A DNA stretch of 11,702 nt from an uncultured Coriobacteriales bacterium (GTDB lineage Bacteria > Actinomycetota > Coriobacteriia > Coriobacteriales > UMGS124). This document shows, in pieces, positions 1 through 6,662 of this stretch. The stretch is taken from NCBI GenBank assembly GCA_903789505.1, contig CAIFEU010000036.1, forward strand, positions 1 through 11,702, read 5' to 3'. The translations under genes were made by a program, and so were the position numbers. The notes under the pieces are model-generated. The model was not told the DNA's origin. It did no database searches and was given only the letters and a program-made list of their open reading frames with translations. Each line of letters begins with the position of its first letter. Positions within the stretch are counted from its first letter, which is position 1.

Positions 1-452
1 GCATCTCCCAGGGCTCGCTGTCGCTGTTCGAGACCTACGTGCACGAGCTCCTGCCCGCTCCCGTGGAGATGGACCGCATTCGAAGCGAGGTACGCGCCGC
101 AATCGAGGCGACCCCGCAGTTCAAGGGCTTCTCCTGCCAGACCGCCTCGGGCGTTGGGGGGACCGTCCGCGCGGCGCGCAGGCTGCGTGACGCCTGGATG
201 CCTGAGTGCGCGAGCCAGCCGAACCTCACGATCGACCAGATCGACGAGGTCATTCGCAACGTCTGCTACGACCCATACAACGCCACGCGCACGATCCTGC
301 GCGTGGCTCCCGAGCGGGCACACACCTGCATCCCGGGCTTGGTCGACGTCCAGACGGTGATGAAGTGCTTCGGCGTGCAGGAAATCGAGGTCCACGACGC
401 CGGGGTACGCGAGGGATACCTGCTCAGACACGTGCTGAAGTGGGACAAGTGA
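1..452 (+). CDS. ppx: Exopolyphosphatase / Ppx-GppA family phosphatase, 3' part only
   Basis: Only the last 149 codons are in the window; the reading frame is open from base 3 to a TGA at 450-452, so the start lies upstream. Ppx/GppA enzymes hydrolyse terminal phosphate from polyphosphate or from pppGpp, using an actin-like ATPase fold. Visible family marks are the GSLSLFETYV segment (equivalent to the GSVRLTE-type strand), the glycine-rich ASGVGGTVRAARRL loop around visible residues 45-58, and the C-terminal VHDAGVREGYLLRHVL segment that matches the family's S/D-x-G-L-REG-L-L ending. The catalytic N-terminal domain is not visible. The next gene on the same strand is polyphosphate kinase, which favours an exopolyphosphatase role over pppGpp hydrolysis. 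The two functions cannot be separated from this fragment. Confidence 0.85.
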   Translation, partial: ISQGSLSLFETYVHELLPAPVEMDRIRSEVRAAIEATPQFKGFSCQTASGVGGTVRAARRLRDAWMPECASQPNLTIDQIDEVIRNVCYDPYNATRTILRVAPERAHTCIPGLVDVQTVMKCFGVQEIEVHDAGVREGYLLRHVLKWDK

Positions 453-653
453 GGCGTGCTGACGCATGGGCGCAGGCAAAACGCGCCGATGACGGAACTG
501 GCGCATTTTCCATGCGAGGCGCGGAATATCATGGTCTGCGACCGCTCGACGCTGGCTCGGGGGCGACGGCACGGGCAGCGAGGGTGACACGGATGCAAGC
601 GAATCCGGACGGGCGCGACCGACTCCATATGAATGCGAAAGGTTGAGGTCAAC
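453..653 (+). promoter_or_regulatory. ppx-ppk intergenic region with a possible ppk promoter
   Basis: This 200-base gap holds no convincing gene. A TATCAT hexamer at 527-532 matches the sigma-70 -10 consensus at five of six positions, but no good -35 box lies 16-18 bases upstream, so a separate ppk promoter is only possible. A small inverted repeat, CGCAT-TTTCC-ATGCG, lies at 502-516 just upstream of that hexamer. I saw no U-tract terminator after ppx, so read-through from ppx into ppk is also possible. Confidence 0.25.
645..648 (+). promoter_or_regulatory. Ribosome binding site that sets the ppk start
   Basis: GAGG at 645-648 lies five bases before the ATG at 654. It is preceded by a GAAAGG at 637-642, with 11-base spacing to the same ATG. 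The in-frame ATG at 633 has no purine-rich sequence at the right distance, so 654 is the better start. The seven extra residues gained by starting at 633 match no part of the family that I recognise. Confidence 0.6.
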
Positions 654-3584
654 ATGGCACACCCCAAAAAGACCGACGAGAGCACCTTCGAGGAAGCGTC
701 GGCGGACGCGCCCGTCAGGGTGAACGACCAGAAGCGCTTCGACTTCTCCTACACCCAGAACCGCGAGATCTCGTGGCTGCAGTTCGACAACCGCGTCCTG
801 GACGAGAGCCTCGACCCGACGGTCCCCCTGCTCGAGCGCCTCAAGATGGCTTCGATCTTCGAGTCCAACCTCGATGAGTTCTTCATGATTCGAGTGGGAA
901 GCCTCTCCGAGCTCGCCTCGCTCAAGGTCCAGCCCGTCGACAACAAGTCGAACCAGACGCCCCTCGAGCAGGTCGAGGCGATATACGCCGCGCTGCCGCC
1001 GCTGCTCAAGAAGCACGGCGAGTCCTACGAACAGATCGAACGCCAGCTTGCCGACCGCGGCGTGGTGCGCGTCAGCTGGAGCGAATACACCGACGCCGAC
1101 CGCGTGACGGTGGAGAACTACTTCGACGACGTGCTCCTCCCGATCATCTCGCCCCAGATCATCGACCCGCGCCATCCCTTCCCCAACCTGCGCAACCTCA
1201 CGCACTACGCCGTCTTCAACCTGTTCAGCGCAACCGAGTCCGAGATTCTCGGCCTCATCGAGATTCCGCCGTCGCTGCCGGGCTACCTGCGGCTGAACGC
1301 GACGCAGGAGAAGGGCCTGCACTACACGCTCCTCGAGGACGTGGTGCTGTACTGCGCGGCGGAGATGTTCGGCGAGTACCATGCGACCGAGCGTGCGGTG
1401 ATTCGGGTCACGCGCAACGCAGACATCGACCCCGATGAGGGCTCCTTCGACATGGAGGACGATTACCGCGACCACATGAAGAGGATCCTCAAGCAGCGCC
1501 TGCGGCTCAATCCCGTGCGCCTCGAGGTGCAGGGCGAGTTCAGCAGGCAGCTCGTCAAGAGCATCCGCAAGGCGCTCGAGCTGGAGCCCAACCAGGTGTA
1601 TCGCGTCTCGACGCCGATGGGGATGGGCCGCTACGCCTTCGCCCTGGAGGACCTGGTGCCCCCGTCGCTGGCGGAGGAGCTCACCTACCCGCCCTTCTCC
1701 CCCCAGCCCTCCGTCTCGGTCGACCCGAACAAGCCGATGTGGAAGCAGATCCGCGACCACGACATCCTGCTGTTCTACCCCTACGAGTCGATGGACCCCT
1801 TCCTGAGGCTGATTCACGAGTCTGCCCTGGACCCCGAGGTCATGCAGATAAAGATCACGCTGTATCGCGTCGCAAAGAAGTCCCGGCTGTGCGAGTCGCT
1901 GATCACCGCTGCGGAGAACGGCGTGGACGTCACCGTCCTGATGGAGCTGCGCGCGCGGTTTGACGAGGAGAACAACATCGAGTGGGCGGAGCGCCTGGAG
2001 GACGCCGGCTGCACCGTGCTGTACGGCACCGAGGGCTTCAAGGTCCACTCCAAGATCTGCCAGATCACGCGTCGCGCCGACGGGGAGGTCCTGCGCATCA
2101 CCCAGCTGGGAACCGGTAACTATAACGAGAAGACCGCTCGCCTGTACGCCGATTACTCGCTCATGACCGCAGACCCGCGCATCGGCGAGGACGCGAACCG
2201 GTTCTTCCGCAACCTGCAGATCGGCAACCTGCAGGGCAGCTACACGACGCTGGGCGTGGCACCGGTGAGCCTCAAGCCCCTGATCATGCGCGGACTCAAC
2301 CGCGAGATCGAGAAGGCGCAGCGCGGGGAGCGCGGGTACTGCCTGTTCAAGATGAACTCTCTGACCGACCGCGAGGTCATCGACAAGATCTCGGACGCGA
2401 GCTGCGCCGGGGTCCACGTCGACATGATCATCCGCGGCATCTCCTGCCTGCTGCCCGGGATTCCCGGCAAGACCGAGAACGTCGAGATCCACTCGATCGT
2501 GGGCCGCATGCTGGAGCACGCGCGCGTCTACGCGTTCGGCGCGGACTTCGACACGATGTACCTGTCGAGCGCCGACATGATGACGCGCAACACCGAGCAC
2601 CGCGTGGAGATCGCCTACCCCGTCCTCGACCCGACGATTCGCGAGCGCATCCGCGGAGACGTGCAGCTGCAGATGGCCGACAACGTCAAGGGGCGCGTAC
2701 TGCAGTCCAATGGGCTGTACGCGAAGATTCCCGTGCTGCCGGGAAGGGAGCGCATCGACTCGCAGGCCACCTTCATGCGGCGCGCCGAGGAGAACACGAG
2801 CAAGCTCGAGGAGCAGCTGATCCTCGCGGCGAAGAAGTCGCACCGCCGGGTGGTGGAGAACGTCATGCTCGCCGACGCGGACTCGGCTCGCGCCAAGGAG
2901 ATGGAGCGCGAGCACGACAGCCTCGGCACGTCGGAGCAACAGGAGCGATTCGCTGGCGGCGACGAGCGGGACGAGGACGTCACCACGCAGCCCGAGCAGG
3001 CGACGCAGGCGATTCCCGCTGTCGCCGCAGCCGAGCCGCAGGAGCCCGAGCCCAGCGCGCAGAAGGATGAGACGGAGGCGCCCAGGGCCGCGACGACCGA
3101 CGACGCAGAGGCGTCGGGACGCTCCGAGGAGGCGAGCGCCGACGCGCGGGAGGAGGTGCCGAGCGTCGCTGGAGAGAACAGCGGCGGGCAAGGCGAGGCT
3201 CCCGAGGCAGCACAGCCCGGCTCCCCCTCTACGGCGGGCCGCGACGAAGCCGACCTAGACGCAATCGCGCGCGCGGTCTCTGACGCTCTGGCCTCCAGGA
3301 TCGACGCGCTGCAGTCGCAGATTAGCTCCATACAGGGCCAGGTCGACGAGGTGAAGAAGGCGAACGAGGCGACCGTGGAGGTCAAGGCTACGCCGCTCGG
3401 CGCCGCCGGTACGGATGGGGACAAGCCCTCCGCAGGCGGCAAGGGGACAGAGCCTGCCAAGGAGCCCGACGCGACCGAGAGCATCGCGCTCATGGTGCGC
3501 AGGCAGGGACGCGGGTCGACCGGGTGGGCGCTGATTCGAGCGGGGCTGCGCGTCCTGTTCCACGGTTCGATCAAGAAGGACTAG
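654..3584 (+). CDS. ppk: Polyphosphate kinase (PPK1) with long acidic, coiled-coil C-terminal extension
   Basis: PPK1 transfers the ATP gamma-phosphate to a growing polyphosphate chain through a phosphohistidine. From the ATG at 654 the protein is 976 aa, against about 690-720 aa for the usual family member. The N-terminal NREISWLQFDNRVL (about 36-49) and FFMIRVG (76-82) motifs are intact. The phosphohistidine is H465 in GFKVHSK and the second active-site histidine is H622 in LEHARVYAF; the following YLSSADMMTRN segment is also typical. The core ends near residue 710. Beyond it come a charged helix-forming stretch (about 712-765), an Ala/Glu/Asp/Pro/Ser-rich linker with very low complexity (770-866), a predicted coiled coil (about 868-910), a second flexible stretch and a basic, partly hydrophobic end (942-976). 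Ppx lies upstream and the methyltransferase starts six bases downstream. Enzyme identity is near certain; the tail's function is unknown. Confidence 0.96.
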   Translation: MAHPKKTDESTFEEASADAPVRVNDQKRFDFSYTQNREISWLQFDNRVLDESLDPTVPLLERLKMASIFESNLDEFFMIRVGSLSELASLKVQPVDNKSNQTPLEQVEAIYAALPPLLKKHGESYEQIERQLADRGVVRVSWSEYTDADRVTVENYFDDVLLPIISPQIIDPRHPFPNLRNLTHYAVFNLFSATESEILGLIEIPPSLPGYLRLNATQEKGLHYTLLEDVVLYCAAEMFGEYHATERAVIRVTRNADIDPDEGSFDMEDDYRDHMKRILKQRLRLNPVRLEVQGEFSRQLVKSIRKALELEPNQVYRVSTPMGMGRYAFALEDLVPPSLAEELTYPPFSPQPSVSVDPNKPMWKQIRDHDILLFYPYESMDPFLRLIHESALDPEVMQIKITLYRVAKKSRLCESLITAAENGVDVTVLMELRARFDEENNIEWAERLEDAGCTVLYGTEGFKVHSKICQITRRADGEVLRITQLGTGNYNEKTARLYADYSLMTADPRIGEDANRFFRNLQIGNLQGSYTTLGVAPVSLKPLIMRGLNREIEKAQRGERGYCLFKMNSLTDREVIDKISDASCAGVHVDMIIRGISCLLPGIPGKTENVEIHSIVGRMLEHARVYAFGADFDTMYLSSADMMTRNTEHRVEIAYPVLDPTIRERIRGDVQLQMADNVKGRVLQSNGLYAKIPVLPGRERIDSQATFMRRAEENTSKLEEQLILAAKKSHRRVVENVMLADADSARAKEMEREHDSLGTSEQQERFAGGDERDEDVTTQPEQATQAIPAVAAAEPQEPEPSAQKDETEAPRAATTDDAEASGRSEEASADAREEVPSVAGENSGGQGEAPEAAQPGSPSTAGRDEADLDAIARAVSDALASRIDALQSQISSIQGQVDEVKKANEATVEVKATPLGAAGTDGDKPSAGGKGTEPAKEPDATESIALMVRRQGRGSTGWALIRAGLRVLFHGSIKKD

Positions 3585-3590
3585 CCGAGC

Positions 3591-4922
3591 ATGAGACTGT
3601 CCATAGAGCGCATGGCATACGGGTTCGACGCGGTCAGCCACGACGAGGACGGCAAGACCGTCTTCGTGCAGGGCGGGGTGCCCGGCGACGTTGTCGAGGC
3701 GCACGTCACCTCCGAGGGCAAGACGTTCTCCCGCGCCATCATCGACGAGGTCCTCGAGCCCTCCCCCGCCCGCGTGGAGCCGCGCTGCCCCTACGCGAGC
3801 GCATGTGGGGGCTGCCCATGGTCGAACATGACGTATCCAGCTCAGCTTCTCGCCAAGCGGGCCAACGTCGCCGATGCCCTGAGGCGGATCGGGCACCTGG
3901 ACGCCGAGCGCGTCGACTCCCTCATGCGCGACATCGTCCCCTCGGAGCGGCAGTGGGGCTACCGGAACAAGGCAGAGCTCGCCGTCGTGGATGACGAGGC
4001 AGGCGGGATCTCGCTGGGGATGCACGCACGCTCCGACCGAGGACTCGTCAAGGTCGACGAGTGCCTGCTGCTCCCCGAGGGCTCACGGAGGCTCCCGAAG
4101 TCGGTGGGGGGAGCGCTGAAGTTCCTCTCCTCCTCCCGCGAGCTAGGACTGCAGCGAGTGGGCATGCGCGTGAGCGAGCGCACCCGCCAGACGGAGATCG
4201 CCCTGTGGACCGACCCGCAGGCGTTCCCGCGCCAGACCGTCGCCAAGGTCCTCACCGACGCCGCAAAGCCCACCTCCATCGCGCGCGTCCTCGTCAAGGG
4301 TGACGGCGCCGCGCGCAAGGTCGCCCGCATCGAGCGGCTCGCAGGCAAGGGAGAGTGGGTCGAGCGCGTGGCCGGCCAGCGGATGCACCTGTCCGCTCCC
4401 TCGTTCTTCCAGGTCAACACCGCCGGAGCGGAGACGCTCGTACACCTGGTGATGGAGGGCTTGGACGTCCAGGACGACGACGTGGCATGCGACCTGTACT
4501 GCGGGGCGGGGACATTCACGCTGCCCCTGGCACGCCGCGCGCATGGCGGGGTCGTCGCCGTCGAGAGCTATGGGCCCGCCGTACGCGACCTGAAGCGCAA
4601 CGTGGAGGCGAGCGAGCTACAGGATCGCGTGGAGTGCATAGGTGACGATGCGGCGCTGGTTGCCGACGTCGTGGACGACGCCGACGTCATAGTCGTGGAC
4701 CCGCCCCGCGCCGGCCTCGCGAGCGAAGTCGTGGAGCAGCTCAGCGAATGCGACGCTCGCGCCGTGGCATATGTGAGCTGCGATCCCGCAACTCTCGCGC
4801 GCGACCTGGCATCTTTCGCACGGCTGGGAGGACTCGTCCCCGTGAGCGTCACTCCAGTCGACCTCTTCCCGCAGACGTTCCACGTCGAGACGGTGGTCCT
4901 GCTGTCGCGCGTCAGCGATTAG
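3591..4922 (+). CDS. RNA uracil-C5 methyltransferase, TrmA/RlmC/RlmD family
   Basis: 443 aa. Members of this family methylate C5 of a uridine in 23S rRNA (RlmC/RlmD) or tRNA (TrmA) using S-adenosylmethionine. An N-terminal TRAM-like RNA-binding segment covers about residues 1-60. Four cysteines typical of the RlmD-type [4Fe-4S] cluster are present: C66, C72 and C75 in CPYASACGGC, and C158 in VDECLLL. FFQVN is at 272-276, the SAM loop DLYCGAGTFT at 301-310, DPPRAGL at 370-376, the catalytic nucleophile C397 in YVSCDPATLARD, and the C-terminal DLFPQTFHVETV at 424-435. Everything needed for activity appears intact. The ATG at 3591 follows AAGAAGGA (3573-3580) inside the ppk 3' end, and ppk stops six bases earlier, so the two are probably co-transcribed. 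The exact uridine target cannot be read from the sequence, so no gene symbol is given. Confidence 0.93.
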   Translation: MRLSIERMAYGFDAVSHDEDGKTVFVQGGVPGDVVEAHVTSEGKTFSRAIIDEVLEPSPARVEPRCPYASACGGCPWSNMTYPAQLLAKRANVADALRRIGHLDAERVDSLMRDIVPSERQWGYRNKAELAVVDDEAGGISLGMHARSDRGLVKVDECLLLPEGSRRLPKSVGGALKFLSSSRELGLQRVGMRVSERTRQTEIALWTDPQAFPRQTVAKVLTDAAKPTSIARVLVKGDGAARKVARIERLAGKGEWVERVAGQRMHLSAPSFFQVNTAGAETLVHLVMEGLDVQDDDVACDLYCGAGTFTLPLARRAHGGVVAVESYGPAVRDLKRNVEASELQDRVECIGDDAALVADVVDDADVIVVDPPRAGLASEVVEQLSECDARAVAYVSCDPATLARDLASFARLGGLVPVSVTPVDLFPQTFHVETVVLLSRVSD

Positions 4923-4929
4923 TCTGTGG

Positions 4930-4954
4930 CGGATAATTTGCTGCATATTATTCG
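4930..4954 (+). terminator. Weak AT-rich stem-loop after the methyltransferase gene
   Basis: CGGATAAT (4930-4937) and ATTATTCG (4947-4954) form an 8-bp stem in RNA, including one G-U pair, around a 9-base loop. The stem begins eight bases after the stop codon, and a T-rich stretch (4959-4972) follows within a few bases. It could be a weak intrinsic terminator or a binding-site dyad for the next gene. The stem is AT-rich, which argues against a strong terminator. Confidence 0.35.
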
Positions 4955-5029
4955 TCTGTCTTTCGATTTTTCAAATTTATGCAATGTTATCTGACTCGAT
5001 ATGCATTTTTGTTTTTCAAGGTGATGCTG
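4955..5029 (+). promoter_or_regulatory. AT-rich upstream region of the small gene, with its ribosome binding site
   Basis: This stretch is far richer in A and T than the rest of the window, including the runs TTTCGATTTTTCAAATTTAT and CATTTTTGTTTTTC. Such composition upstream of a gene in GC-rich DNA usually marks promoter or regulatory DNA. TTATCT (4987-4992), with TG immediately before it, is a possible -10 element, but no clear -35 is visible, so the promoter position is not fixed. AAGGTGA (5018-5024) is a ribosome binding site five bases before the ATG at 5030. Confidence 0.45.
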
Positions 5030-5221
5030 ATGGATAGACTGGATGCGTTCGAGAAGATGCTAGACGACATTCAGCGTCAGGCTGAGCTCGAGCAGACGGA
5101 GATGGACCGACTGAAGGCCGCCGGCAAGGAAAAGACCGCAACGTATCGACAATACTTTGGGAATCGGCTCGTCTATAAAACGATTTTGGATACGTACAGG
5201 CGATACGGTCTGATAGATTAG
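5030..5221 (+). CDS. Small conserved-looking protein of unknown function, 63 aa
   Basis: I do not recognise a named family. The start at 5030 is chosen because AAGGTGA lies five bases upstream; the ATG at 5024 (two residues longer) is an alternative. A still longer version starting at 4979 would translate the AT-rich leader and is unlikely. The first half (about residues 1-30) is charged and heptad-like, rich in Glu, Asp, Leu and Met, and could form a short coiled coil. The second half contains KTATYRQYFGNRLVY and ends TYRRYGLID, which looks like a compact folded end. There is no signal peptide, membrane segment or cysteine. Base composition is clearly less GC-rich than the neighbours, with codons such as AGA, CTA, AAA and GGG. 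The DJ-1-like gene follows after 66 bases. Confidence 0.7.
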   Translation: MDRLDAFEKMLDDIQRQAELEQTEMDRLKAAGKEKTATYRQYFGNRLVYKTILDTYRRYGLID

Positions 5222-5277
5222 CCTGCAGCATTGGGACCAGGTCGATATCCGACCATGCAAGACAGCCGTCAACGAAC

Positions 5278-5283
5278 AGGAGG
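5278..5283 (+). promoter_or_regulatory. Strong ribosome binding site for the DJ-1-like gene
   Basis: AGGAGG is a perfect Shine-Dalgarno core four bases before the ATG at 5288. It fixes the start there and rejects a frame opening further upstream at 5231, whose extra residues look unlike protein. A GGTCG-ATATC-CGACC inverted repeat lies at 5240-5254 in the same gap; its role is unknown. Confidence 0.8.
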
Positions 5284-5287
5284 CGCC

Positions 5288-5941
5288 ATGCCAGCGGTAA
5301 CGATACTGCTTGCCGACGGGTTCGAGACGGTCGAAGCGACCGCACCCGCAGACGTTCTGCGGCGCGTCGGAGTGCGCACGCGCCTGGTCTCGGCAACCGG
5401 AACCTATCAGGTCGTCAGCGCCCAGCAGGTGCAGGTCAGCGCAGACGACCTGATCGAGACTTTCGACTTCGACCACTGCGACTGCCTGGTGCTGCCCGGT
5501 GGCATCGTCGCCACGCGGCAGCTGCACGCAGACGAGCGCGTGCGAATCCTTCTGCGCAGGTTCGTGGAGAGCCGGATGCTCGCCTCCTCCGGACTGGGCC
5601 CCAACGTCCTCTCCAACCTGGGCCTGCTCGTGAACCGGCACGCGACCGTGCTGCGCGGGTACGAGGGCGCAATCATCCCAGCGAGCTACGTCGACCGCGA
5701 CGTCGTGCGCGATCGCAATCTTCTGACCTGCCGCTCGCTGGGTGCGATTCTCGAATACAGCGCAGAGCTGGTCGACATGGTCGCTGGGCCCGACGCGGCT
5801 CGCAGGGTGCGCGAGGAGCTCTGCCTGCCCGCCTCCCCAGCACCGCGGGGCGAGGAATGCCCGTCGGCATCTGCCGCCGACGACGCTGACGGGCGCCACG
5901 CGCCGGGAATCGTTGAGGCGGAGGGCGGCGCCGAGCCATGA
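5288..5941 (+). CDS. DJ-1/PfpI (ThiJ) family protein lacking the nucleophile cysteine
   Basis: 217 aa with the flavodoxin-like layout of the DJ-1/PfpI superfamily: an N-terminal VTILLADGFETVEAT strand-loop, CLVLPGG at 66-72, a nucleophile-elbow region at 97-106, and CRSLGAILEYSAELVD at 148-163. Classic members carry a reactive cysteine in an A-x-C-A-G-P elbow (Cys106 of human DJ-1) supported by a glutamate. The glutamate is kept (E13 in GFETVE). Aligned by the Gly-Pro pair, the elbow reads ASSGLGP, placing Gly102 at the cysteine position. Enzyme activity of the usual kind is therefore doubtful; a sensory, structural or chaperone-like role is possible. The last 37 or so residues are low-complexity Ala/Glu/Gly/Pro. 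The stop overlaps the Maf start by 4 nt (ATGA), implying translational coupling. Confidence 0.85.
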   Translation: MPAVTILLADGFETVEATAPADVLRRVGVRTRLVSATGTYQVVSAQQVQVSADDLIETFDFDHCDCLVLPGGIVATRQLHADERVRILLRRFVESRMLASSGLGPNVLSNLGLLVNRHATVLRGYEGAIIPASYVDRDVVRDRNLLTCRSLGAILEYSAELVDMVAGPDAARRVREELCLPASPAPRGEECPSASAADDADGRHAPGIVEAEGGAEP

Positions 5942-6660
5942 TCTATCTCGCCTCTAGCTCGCCGCGGCGAAGGGAGCTCCTCGGACAGGTAGGCTATGAC
6001 TTCGTCGTGCGTCCCTCGGAATACGATGAGGCGCCGCTCAAGGCGGCAGGGCTCGCGCCGGACGTTCTCGTCCGCGAGCTCGCCAGCGCGAAGGCGCTCG
6101 ACGTGGCAAGGGCCCTCGGGGCGCGCGCCGAGGCCCTCGTGGCTACCGCGAGCGACGCACGCCCGAACGACGTCGTGATCGGGGCGGACACGGTGGTGGT
6201 CCGCGACGGCGTCGTGCTGGGCAAGCCGCACGACGAGCGCGATGCAGTTGCGATGCTGCGCTCGCTGTCGGGCAGGTCGCACCAGGTCCTGACCGGCGTC
6301 AGCGTAGTCGGGACGGCACCCGTCGGCAACGACGTCGCGTCCGGCGACCCGCGGCAGGGCGGCGGGGTATCGGCAGTCGTGCGGCAGGTGACGTTCTGTG
6401 AGGCGACCACAGTCTCGTTCTATGACCTTGACGAGGCGCGCATCGCCGCATACGTCGCCACCGGTGAACCGATGGACAAGGCGGGCTCCTACGGCATCCA
6501 AGGCCTGGGCGCCCTGCTCGTCCGAGGCATCGAGGGCGACTACTGCAACGTGGTGGGCCTGCCGGTCGCCCGTCTGGCCCGCGTGCTCGACGAGATGGGC
6601 GTGCCGCGCGGAGGCGCCTGGATCTGCGACAGAACTGCGCCGGACGACGACCGCAACTGA
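5938..6660 (+). CDS. maf: Maf-like nucleoside triphosphate pyrophosphatase
   Basis: 240 aa. Maf proteins hydrolyse nucleoside triphosphates, often dTTP, UTP or modified bases, to the monophosphate and pyrophosphate, and have been linked to septum inhibition and nucleotide-pool cleaning. Visible motifs are the N-terminal LASSSPRRRELL (4-15), IGADTVVV with the catalytic-type aspartate at D84 (81-88), GKP (95-97), and TGEPMDKAGSYGIQGLGA (175-192) followed by IEGDYCNVVGLP. The DKAGSYGIQG form is that of the YhdE/dTTP-UTP type. Between TGVSVV and the TTVSFYDL strand there is a Gly/Asp-rich insertion of roughly 15-20 residues (about 125-148) not usual in the family. A GGAGGG at 5920-5925 sits 12 bases before the start; the 4-nt overlap with the upstream gene suggests coupled translation. 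The stop is two bases from that of the opposing glycosyltransferase. Confidence 0.92.
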   Translation: MIYLASSSPRRRELLGQVGYDFVVRPSEYDEAPLKAAGLAPDVLVRELASAKALDVARALGARAEALVATASDARPNDVVIGADTVVVRDGVVLGKPHDERDAVAMLRSLSGRSHQVLTGVSVVGTAPVGNDVASGDPRQGGGVSAVVRQVTFCEATTVSFYDLDEARIAAYVATGEPMDKAGSYGIQGLGALLVRGIEGDYCNVVGLPVARLARVLDEMGVPRGGAWICDRTAPDDDRN

Positions 6661-6662
6661 CG

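Noticed and set aside
2615..3574. Minus-strand open frame of 319 codons opposite the ppk tail
   Set aside because: It is Ser/Ala/Pro-rich low-complexity sequence mirrored from the ppk tail, with no convincing start. It was checked because it spans the unusual tail, but the sense frame continues unbroken from PPK.
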